A program made the translations under genes and the position numbers. DNA of 64,000 nucleotides from Chionoecetes opilio (Eukaryota > Arthropoda > Malacostraca > Decapoda > Majidae): the NCBI GenBank assembly GCA_016584305.1, contig JACEEZ010023494.1:287395-351394 (forward strand), given 5' to 3'. Position 1 is the first letter of the stretch. The number at the start of each line of letters is the position of its first letter. A model generated the notes under the pieces. That model searched no databases. It was not told the origin of the DNA and saw only the letters and a list, made by a program, of their open reading frames with translations. Positions 39,642 through 51,600 of this stretch are shown in pieces.

Positions 39642-42600
39642 CTGGTAATAGCCAACAATGCCATAAATAATGAGTCTCGGTGAACAACTAAAAGTACAGG
39701 TTTGACCCCAGCATGTTACTTTACTGGATATGAAAAAATTCTGAAGCTCTTCAACAAACTCAATGCACTCAGCCCATCAAAGACTAGCTAAACAACTAAT
39801 TGTGGGTCTACATGCAAGGGGATCAAATTCAACAATATTTAAATCAACAACAATAATCAACAGAATGACATGAAAACATATTAACACATCATTTATTTCA
39901 TGCAAATGATTGTATATCTAGTAGTCATGCAAGACAGTCACAAGCCTGATGCTTACCATAGTTGCCAGATCCATATGAATAGTCGTTATAGCCATAACCT
40001 CCATAACCGTAGTCACCATAGCCACTATAGCCACCATAACCACCATAGTCATACCCCCCTGAAACAGGCAATGTCACATACACACCACAAAATGAATTAC
40101 AGTTGTCAGAGCTTGTTCAATATTACATATTCAATACAACACTATCATCAATATTCTCTACAAATCAACACAAAAAAAGATGAAACTCACTGCTTTACGA
40201 ACTGAAAACCTGATGAGATTACAAATAACAATCAGCAACAACAGTACATTCACAACTGACACTCCCTGTGGGCAGACATGGATTCACAATCACAAATTTA
40301 AATCCCAGATTTTAATGATTAATGCAATAAATTTTGATTAACTATATAATGCCAGCCATTACTGGTTGACACTATATAGTTGTGGTCGGGTAAGGATCAA
40401 TAATAGTTTGACTGAGACAAGCTAGTGCTACAGGCCCCTGGATACTCACCATATCCCCCGTAGCCCCCATAACCCCCTTGATTGTAGCCTCCATAACCTC
40501 CCTGGTTCCAGCCACCGCCCCATCCTCGGCCACGGCCCCGCATACCTCCTCGGCCTCTCATGCCTCCCCGCATGCCACCCCTCATCATTGAGTCTGGCTT
40601 GGGTGTCGCCTTCTTCACGTCCACTTCATGTCCATTGATGTTCTGTTTGGGGGTCTTCAGGAGGTCTGTAACAACAGCTTCCTGGTCGAAGGTGATGAAG
40701 CAAAAGCCTTTCCGCTGGTTCTTTTGTTTGTCAAATGGCATCTCAACCTCAATGATGTTGCCATAATTCCCAAAGAATTTCTTAATGTCATCATCAGAGA
40801 GCTCAGGCTTGAGGCCACCAACAAAGATCTTTCCATGGCGAGCCTTGGCTTTCTTGGGGTCCACCTTCTTGCCATTTATGACGTGGTCACCAGCATCAAT
40901 AACCTGAATAGAGGCAAAACCCATTTCTTGCAACAATACATTCTTCTCCGTAACTATAATTATTGATACAATAAAACCTTAATATAACAACATTTTGACA
41001 TAAGAATGGGCGTAACACAACCACAGACCTCCAGATGATCTAGATTGAAAAAAGTTATAAGAGATATTGCAAAGGATACACCAAGACATAATGAGACACA
41101 CAAATGGACTTTTATAGATAGGATTAAATCAACTGCGGGCATCACCTTCGAGGTGTAATTTTCCCCCACTCTATATTTCTTCCTTTTGATTTGGAGCTTG
41201 AATAGGTTTAGAGGTACATATTTTATCATTGATCACCCTTATTTCAATTAATATGACGTAAGGTGGATATCTCCAAATTCAAATTTAATTTGAAATTCAA
41301 ATATTTTAATTTGAAATTCAAATATTTTAATTTGAAGTTCAGTTGCTTTAATATAAACTTCAGTTGTTTTAATTTAAACATCAGTTGTTTTAATTTAAAC
41401 ATCAGTTGTTTTAATTTAAACATCAGTTGTTTTTAAATTTGAGATTCACTTGTTTAAATTTGAAGTTCAGTTGTTTTAATTTGAGTGAAAAGGTGTAGTA
41501 ACCCACATGATCAACTGTACCCGCAGGAACAAGTGTGCCCGGCGGGCCAAAAATAGCACCTCTTCCCAACATTAAAGCTCCACCGTGCGGCAATTTAGAC
41601 ACTTTCATTCTGTTTCACCATGGAGAGGAAGGAGTGGCGGTGTGAAACCAGAATGAAATATGTTTTTGTCTGAAATTGCCACACAGGACATTGATGAAAA
41701 ACAGATTTCACCAAAATTATTCACACCGCGCTGGGAGGACGACAATCACTCCCCAGCACGAGGTCTGTGGGTTAAGCGAGACCAGACGCAAGGCACACCA
41801 ACACTGGATAGCAATTTTTTCCACCACAGAATGATAAATGGCAGACTTTGAACTTATTATAATACAGTTGAGCTTTTCAGAAGTCGCTCGACTCATCTAT
41901 GATTATAATAGCTGAGCCACTTCTACTATAACATACCTCTGGGTAAGTTACTGGTGTTAATTTATATACTATAATGGTAGTGGCAATGGTGCTTTTGCCA
42001 TTAATCATAGTACACAACCTAACTGCATAGCAAAGGACAGCTATACTAAGCACGTGTGCCCGTCGGTGGAAGCCTGTGAATTTCACTCGGATACATGTTT
42101 TGCAGGCGTAATGGTTCTAGCGATCAATATTTGATGTTACTCTAGCCAAAACAAGCTCAATCTGAGCGTTGCTAGGTTGCAGGGTTGGCATGATTAGAAT
42201 CAAATGATTTTAATCACGTGATTATAATCGATTATAATCACAGAAAAAAATCTGATTAAAATCAATTTTTTAAATTTTAAATACAATAATAATTATAATA
42301 TAATAATAAATAATATTACAATAAAATTATATAATAATAATAAAAATATAATATAATAGTGATATTAAAAATATAATATAAGTGATAATAATAAATAATA
42401 AAATTATATAATGATAATAAAAATATATAATAGTGATAATAAATATAATAAAATTATATAATGATAATAAAAATATATAAGTGATAATAATAAAAATATA
42501 ATATAAGTAATAATAATAAAAATAATATAATAAAATACAACATAATATAATAATGATAATAACAATAACATATAATAATGATAATAAAAACAATAATATG

Positions 42601-45600
42601 CAGCCGACCTATCACCATTACCTAAAAACTTTGTCATAAACAAAGTCACAACACACTGGAGATTTCAGTACTTATTCCTGGCTGTTCAGACATGACGTGT
42701 ACTGAACCTGTCCCAGAGCTTCTCACTCAGTGGGAATGTCAGCTGGTATATGTAATGTTGGAATATATTTTTGTCATTCTTTATATCTATAGATATCTCA
42801 GAAAAAAAATTGTACTCAGCCTGCATTATTCGTTATCATCGTTAGAATTTCAAAGGAAGGGTAAAAGGAACCTAACGTAACCTGACCTAACCAAATTATT
42901 CCCACAAAAAAAAGAGAAAAAAAAAGATCATAATCAAATAAATCAATTAAATTTGATTTGATTTATATTACAAAAATCGAACTTTTTTTCCAACCCTGCT
43001 AGGTTGAATATCAGGCTTTCACAAACAAAACTAAGGGTTTGCATATACTCATGGCCTTGTTAGAAAGGTGGGCGAGAAAAAAATTCAAGTATACAAACAA
43101 AGTTCTACTCCTGTGTATCAGGTGATTTCTAAGGAAGCATTCTAGAGAATGAGTGGAAAAAGTACCTTCATGTAAGCCTAAAGTGGGTAAATTATTTAAA
43201 ATAATGGCAACATGATTTCTATTTGGTTGGGTGTAATCGGAGAATGTTGAGATATATGACTGGGATCACATGGAGAGATGAAAAGTGTCCAGTGAAGAGG
43301 TGGCAAGAAAATGTGGATTGAAGGAGCTGAGTACAGTGCTGAGAGTATGTAAGGCGATTGAGGTGGTTTAGGCACGTGAAGAGAAGGTAGTGAGGCATTG
43401 GGGAGAGCTGTTTTAGAGTGGAAGTTCCAGGTCGCCGTCCACCGGCCAGGCCAAGGAAGACCTGGAGGCAGTGTGTTGAAGAGGATCTGGCAGCATTGGG
43501 CATTGAAGAAGTTGAGGCAACGGATAGAGATAGTTGGAAGCGTATCATCGGCCATCTAACCTCATAAAAATTATGGGGAAAAACTTTACGTTAAACAGAA
43601 AGAAGTAACATGATTTCTATTTCTTAAAACCAATGATGAAAACTACAGCTAATTTCGCCATTCAAAATTCAGCAGATGGAATTTAATATTGACAATGTTG
43701 CGTAATTACGGTTGGTAAAAAAATCCTCATAATAGGTACACTATATAGTGCATTACTGAAAATATCAGAATGTGAGAACTTGTGTGTTGGTAACCTCAGA
43801 TGTCCTAGAAAACAATGTATCGAGGCCCAAATTGTCCTAATTGTGTTACGACTCATTGCTTATGAGAGTATTCAAAATAGAGATGGTTATTTTAAAGCTG
43901 TATTTGCCTCTAGCCAGACCAAACGCTAACTATCCAGTGCAGTTTTGGTCCCCATATTATAGAATGAATATAGGGTTGCTAAAATCAAATCAGGGATGAC
44001 AAATATGATACATAGGATCCACAAGTTTTGAAAGGAGATTGAAGTTTTTTAATTTACACTAACTGGAGAGGCATTGAGTAAGAGGCTATCTGATTGAGGT
44101 ATTTAAATGGTTGATGAGATCAAATAAAGGAGATGTATAAAAGATTCTCACATTTTGTTACCAGGGGTGGAATTGACGAGTTACGAAGAACTTCTTAAGT
44201 CATTACAAAGTTCGTATCTCTTCTATGGGCGATTCACTAAACACTCTGAACTTTGCAAAGTGCTAGTTTTCTTTGAAGCGTTACCAACACTCCATAGACC
44301 CCTTAAGGGAGCACAATGTGAACCTATGAGCACCTTCTCTCCACTACACAACCTGAACATTATGCACCGTGAAATTTGTGAAAATGGAGCTGTAAGTAGT
44401 GTTAAAACATGACCGTGCACTGACAAGAGAAAGGGTGTTCCAGAGACCCCTGCAGCCCCTAGAAGTGGATGATAAACACCTTCCGAGGCACTACCGCTTC
44501 CCGCAAAGGGAAATACTGTAGAGGTAAAGATGGGGCCATACACTATGCTGCGTGTGGCCTCGGTGCTCATTTAGTCGCATTAGCCCTTGAGCCTGTGGCG
44601 TCTGTTGGCAGGAGTGTGAAACAAAGTTAAGAAACGCAAATTCCAAGATGGCAGTCATACGAAATGTCAGTGAATCACTTTAGGAAAAGTTTGTATGGAC
44701 TTATCTTTCCGTACTTAAGAACTTTATATCTCAGGAGCATTAGTGAATCCCATCCTAGGACAGAGAGAGAAACTGATTCAAACTGGAAAAATGTAGATTA
44801 AAAAACGGGGAGAAATGAGTTATAAAATAGGGTGATGGACAACTGGAACAGACTCAGGCATCAGGTAGTAAGTGCAGTCAATTGGGAGTTCAAAAGAAAA
44901 AAAAAAAAAAAACGGACTTTTTATGGATGGGGAGGGAAGGTGGATGTAGGGGCGTATTCTGTAGCTGCACAAAATCGAATACTTTTACACTTTAAAGCTC
45001 TGACCACTTTCTAAATACCATTTTTAGCGTATGCATAACTACTAAAAAACCGTATAATTATACACTCAGCTGCTTATTTGGCTGTGGGTGGAGCCTTCAA
45101 GGTTATGGCAAATCAGACTGGTAGTTTCATGCATACCTCTCGGGCATGACACAGACATAGTCAGGTTTTCCATTCATTCTCATCTCATTCAATACTCATA
45201 ACATGAAGACCAGATTGAAATAATACTGTTTTCAATTAGGTGTAGTTGTGATACTTTGATGGCATGTATACAGCAACAAATGGAGGTAGGAACTCATGAA
45301 TGATTAAATTTTGCAGACATCTGAAATCTTGTCCTCATTTTTATGCTAGGAAAGTCCGAAGCATTGTTAATGATTGTGGCATGAGCGGCAAAACAGTTGT
45401 ATTTTTGCTATAATAAAATAAAATACTTATATATTTTCATAAGTAATAGTACAATTGCAATAAAAATGCAATATATTTGGTATATTTGTCATATCACATA
45501 AAAAGTCTTTTAGAGAACTTATCGAAGGGCTTGAACACGAACACTTCATCCGATGGACCAGTTCAGCCGGCGTAAGGCCCCCACCGCTGCCTCCACCAGT

Positions 45601-48600
45601 GTGCACCCAACGCAACACTCAGAGGAATAGGAAGAGACTGCGCCCTCCCACAGCCACAGATATCGTAGCAGCTATCCACAACATTCATGTCGAGATGAGG
45701 CATATGCTGTGCTAATACGCCAATACAAAGAACACAGGAGGATGGAAGAGAGGCAAGATGCACTGGACAATGAAGCAATAGCAGCATTCATCAAGCTTTA
45801 GGCAAAGAAAAATTTGGTTATAGGTAGACGTAGATGTAGGTACGTACACACACGCCCATGAGAGCATAACATAGCCTTGATGCACATCAAGAAAAGGCTG
45901 TGTAACAAATATATATTCAAACAACATTTCATAGTGCCATAAATATTTCAGTTTGATGCCAGATGCCAGTGAAGTGTACAACACTTTCACTCCCGGCAAC
46001 GTCTGGAAAGTGTTTTGGCAGTGCTACAATCGTGTTTTGTTGTGGCAAGTAAGGGTGGAGCTTAAAAGTGTATAACTCTACGATTTTTGGTCGCTACAAA
46101 TACGCCATAAATAATGTAAGAGTAGCACGAACCAGGCTGCAGGCCTCCCGGCTTCTTGTAGCTTCCTAACGTCACACGTATCCCTACCACAGGTATGATG
46201 TATTGCCCAAAGGTGGGCACCAAACCGTTAATCCGTTAATCGTTAATTAACGAAGTTAACATTTTTGTTAACGATTTAACTTTAAAGTTAACTTTGGAAA
46301 TCATTATCGGACTAATTAACTTCCGTTACATCTAACTTCCGTTAACTCAAGTCCGCTAACCCAAAAATTACATAAAAACCGGTAAACGTTTAAAAGTTTC
46401 TATTATTTTCAGATTTTCAATACAGATGTAGTCTTAGCATATTTAATATTGTACGCGTCATTCTTTTAACCCCGATATAACGCCACTTATGGTTTTTTTC
46501 CACCCTTTTCTGGCTCTAAAAGCCTTTAAAAACCTAAAACAGGGCCAAAACTATGAAAGCAGCCTTTTTTATTTTATTTTTAAGTTAAAAGTATAAAAAG
46601 TTTTTTTTTTTTTTAAACGCTAGAGCAAAAAATAACTAGTTTTTGGGTTCTAAAGCCCTTAAAAAAACCCATAAAGGCTGATTTTATAGTTTTGGCACTT
46701 TTCAAAGGTGTTTTTAGGTGGTTTTAGAGCAAAAACAGATAATTTTTTTTCCATAATAAAAATTAACGTGAACAGTTTATCGATAACTTCCGTTACATTT
46801 TTAAGTTAATTTTTTGGTTAACGGATTAACGGTTAACGAAGTTAACTTTTTGATTAACGGCGCCCACCACTGGTATTGCCCCACGTGGTCAGTAGGATTA
46901 GGTCCAGACCGCCGGTCAGTGACCTCGGTCAAGCACACCAATGTATACGTTTAGGAAAATGTTTTGTACAATGAATGCTCTGGCAGCAAGTTTGAAGAAT
47001 ATGGTAATATTTGTGCATGAATGCATTTCTCCAGATATTTACCATGTTACACTATCATACCCAATGAATGAGATTTTTACTGAATGGTAAATAATATGTA
47101 CAAGTTCCCGCTTTAAGATTATTTCTCATTCTTTATAATACCACTTACAACATCTGGCATGTTTGCGAAATGAATTATAAAAAGTTTGTGAGACCTATAA
47201 GCAGGCATGTAAAAAAAATCATCTTTGAAGCCACCAAAACATGTATCTTTAGCGAGATTCACAGGCTGCCACCACGGGGCACAACTACTAAGGCGGTATG
47301 ACACGGGGACAATTTTACTCAGTGAACATTCTGTTCATGGAAAGCCTGTTTCCGTGAGCAAACGGTGAACTCCTCAGAAGCTACTTCTGCTCACTGAGCA
47401 AAGACGTTCTGTGATGCATGTTATATAAAGACCCAATATTATTATTTATTGTGAACATATTCTGTCCCAAAATTCTTTGAATACATAAATATATACGTGA
47501 AAACAAGTAAATTAAGACATAATATGCCTGACAGAATAATTAACTTTTATTTATACTTTGAATTATACAATCCCTGGAAAGGATTTTTTTTACACCAACA
47601 CGCCACCTGTTTTGTGGACTTGGGAGATTGAGAGCATATAGATTGAAATAGTTTGGACAAGTCCTGCATTATGGAGTATAGCATCACCGCAAGCCGCTTT
47701 GCTTTTGGACAAGATTTGCTCATCGAAACCCATCATCACCGTATGATCATTTCTCTGAGCAGCTCAGCGAAAGTTGCTCGTTAAGTCTGCTCATAAAGGA
47801 AAATAGTGCCTGTGTAAATAGCGCCTTTAGTGTGGGAGCTCACGACTAGGTTCCAACGCAGCCCATGCATGTAACACTTCTGCCTGATATCACAAACATC
47901 TTGAAGACCACCAAGATTTCCGTATCAAATGACTATGAAATAATCCAAGTGCATTATGATTAAATATAATAATGGTCTAATGTACTTATATAAATCTTAC
48001 ATTAATAGTACTATAATTTAAACAAGTTGGAAATGAACTTACCTTGTCTACTGCTTCCCCTAAACTGAATACGATGAAGGCAAATCCTCTGGAGCGGCCT
48101 GTGTTGGGGTCTGTTTTGACATTGATGCTCTCAATATCACCATACTTGCTGAAGTGTTCACGTAGTTCCTCTGTAAACAAGAAAAATGAATAAAACTTCA
48201 CATCATGAACCTACATAAAACAGATACTTTTTGTCATGAACATGAGAATTTTCACAAGGAACAAGGATAAAAAAGAAGCACACTTACTTTCTGTGGTTTC
48301 CCAGCTCAGGCCACCAACAAAAAGTTTCCTGAAATAGAAAGTTAATATTACTTTCGGTACACCCGGAAGGAGTTTTGCAGGAGTGCTTATCATGTGGATG
48401 AAGTACTTTACCTTTAGGTTGGATTACGGCTTCTAGTTAGGTGGCAGCAATACAAAAATCATTAAACCCACTCCAGCACGACAAGCAAGTTGACAATAAT
48501 TCAACTGCCCAGTCTGCTATATACATTAACTCTGAAATGTCTGGGCAACAAAGAACAAAAAAGTTTGGGGGGAAAACTGATGAAGGGTATTAAAAGTGCC

Positions 48601-51600
48601 AGTGCTGCAAAGACATTACAGCAAGAACCACTCTGATGACCATAGCTTCTCAAGTTGACCATAAATGGAAAGGTAAACCGTGTGTAAAGTTGGACCATAA
48701 GGTAAACAAGATAAATACCCTGGTGACGATGCGATGCGCTACATGTGGGCAACATTCTTCCCGAAGTAGCGGCCACCTAGAGGAAAGAGGAGCCTCCATT
48801 AGTCCATGGAGGGTGACCACATGAACCTTCCCTAGAGACGTTACGTTACCATTGGGCAAGAAGAACACAGCTGGAAGCAAGATGCCCACTGATGTCTGCT
48901 TCAGTTACGTTACACCTTCATGATGGCAGCAACAGGACAGCTTTGAGGCAAGACATTCAAAATGCAGGGGAAATGATCAACACAGCAAGACACCAGCACA
49001 CCACCCTTGACTCCCATGTACTCTAAAACTTCTTGGATCTACAAACTCAAATGCAAAAGCAATCACAACTGCAAATTAAAATCCTGGTCCCCAGTTAATT
49101 GTATTGCAAGAAACTTTACTTACTGTAGTTACTGTCCCCAAATCAAAACATGATTTCAGCAGATTATAAGTGTGATCAATTCCTCTACTTACCAAAAATT
49201 ATTTACTTCTGACTATTGAATTCAAAATTTATATAACAAATAACCAGCATCAGGATCAGAAAGCTTTGCAAAAATTTTCCTTGTGCAGAAACATTTAATA
49301 TTTACAGAAACATTTATAAATTAGTTTTCATTAAATCTACTACCAAAACAACAATTTGGTTTTCCACATCTATAAATTAACCCTTAAACTTGGTCACCCA
49401 GGAGCAACAGCTATTGAAGTGACATTTCTGCAGGATGCCAAGCAGCCTCCATGTTTTACCCCAATGGCTCAGATTATGCCGGAATGTTTCCCCAATTAAC
49501 CAGTAAAATAATTTAATCTTCAGCAAACTCAACAGCTTCTGAACCATGCTTGATTTTGAGTAATTAAACAAATTTTGCTTGCTCATTATTAATGAATAAA
49601 GGTAGTTTCGCCCCTTTTTTTTAAAGATTCAGAAGTAATTTCATTCAAGCAGGAAAATATAAATATCCGATGAGCTCAAACAAATATACATCACCAAAGA
49701 CATCGCAAGGCCTTTTTTTCTACTAGCTATACTGACTTTGTATTACATCAGATAGCTTAAATGGGTTATAGTAAGTTTTTAGGTAAATTTTGAATTCTCA
49801 GCATTCTGCACATTTTTCGAAAAGATCATTTTTTACTGATAGATTCAGATGTGATATCAATTTATGGTTTTCAGTAAAATAATTGGCAAAACTGCATAAG
49901 CACTGCCCCAAGCTCCAAGCTAATCTGAATGAAATTACAGCAGCATATAGTACACTTACTGTACTTCATATCTGCAAAGGTTCCAGTGTGCGGTCAGGTC
50001 TGTTTATACCACACTGCCTCTACAAAGTCTGAGGTCCTGAAAAATTCTACGTCCATAGGCAAAGGCTAGGTTTAGTTTGGAAATACACTTGACTGTTACG
50101 TTATACAGGGGATAACGGGAGGGGGAGGGGGGCTAGGAGGTTAATACGCCGGTTAGGTGGAGTTTGTCTCCCCCACCCAAAACCCCGGTTCCGGACCAGG
50201 TCTCCAAGTTTGTTGAGTAGAGGTGAAGATTTTATGTAAAAAGGATTGAAGTTGTTGTGCAGTTGTGTTGTTCTTACTTTTAAAGAGAGCACCACCATAA
50301 TCGAGACTTAATACAGAATTTTTTTTGTCAAATCTATGATTATTAACTGAACCTAATCCCGCCTTGCCGCCTAAGCCAGGAGGGCAATCCTCCCCTCGAC
50401 GCCCCCTTGCTTGTTTTTAAGGTGAAAATATATATATCAATTTAAAAATATATGGTAAAATTCTAGGTCTTTTCCCGCCCATATTAGTGGGGGGTTTTCT
50501 CCAGACCTTTACAGATCCCTTCAGATACCACTATAACATAATTATAAAATGGGGGGGAGATGCCCCCTTCCCACCCTGGACCAACACAAAAAATATTACT
50601 AACCTAACTTGGTAAAACTGCAGTTTAGTACAATACTCCCTATTGACCAATACTCTCGACATAACGGCCCCCCCCTCTACTAGTTAACTAACCTAGCCTG
50701 GGCATTGATTACCTAACCTCGCTCCCCCCATACCCCCTTGTTATTTTTCATTTCCGACGGGTGTTGCAGGGGTTAGAAATGCTGCTATTCGTCAGATCTA
50801 CAATTTGAGGACGGTTAGAACTACGTGCCTTGTAATGCATTAAACTGCAGTAGAACCCCTAACCTAGCAAAAACATCCTTGCGAAACCTTAGGGCGGGAA
50901 AGGATTAGAATTTTACCAGGTTAGGATGTATTGAAATTAAGTTTTGTTATTTTTCGGTGCGTCTCACTAGGTTATTGGTGAGGTTAGGTTATAATGGTTA
51001 GATTAGTAACATTAACCAAATTTTTTAGTGGGTCCAAGGGAGGAGGGGAGGGGTTGGCGGCGGGGGGCATCTCTCCCCTACTTTATAATTACGTTTTAGA
51101 GGTAATCTGAAGGGATCTGCGAAGGTCTAGGGAGAAAAAAATACTAACAAGGGCGGGAAGGGACTCTAAAATGTTACCAAATAAAAAATTCAGCTGAACA
51201 ATTATCAGACTATCATAAACAATCAAAATCTATCAGAAAAAAATGTTTCGTCCAAAATAATAGCAGGATGAGGAACTGACTGATAACAAGTTATTCTTTA
51301 TCAATTACTATCCATTAACTTCATCATACCATGAATTTGTGTGAATGATCTTGATTATGAGTGGTAAATATATCCGGCAATGAAAATCACATCAATATGC
51401 TTCCTCCTCGGACTGTCTACATACACAAAACAGACAAGGGCCACAACCATTGCTAGGGCCCGTGGCAGTGGTTCGGAAGTCAAGCAATACTGTTAATAAT
51501 CAACACTTGTCACTTTCACAGAAGAGTTAATACAGAGGATACAAACCAACACCTAGAGGAAAAGGCTTGTAAGTGGTGTTTTGTGTATATAGGCCAAGTT

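Noticed and set aside
40628..40966. Plus-strand frame of 112 codons over squid exon 4
   Set aside because: Antisense shadow of the RRM2 exon.
42327..42649. Tyr/Ile-rich frames as membrane proteins
   Set aside because: Translations of the AAT/ATAAT tract inside the hAT element.
43196..43555. Minus-strand frames of 109-119 codons
   Set aside because: Antisense of a decayed LINE reverse-transcriptase tail; the plus strand gives the recognisable motifs.
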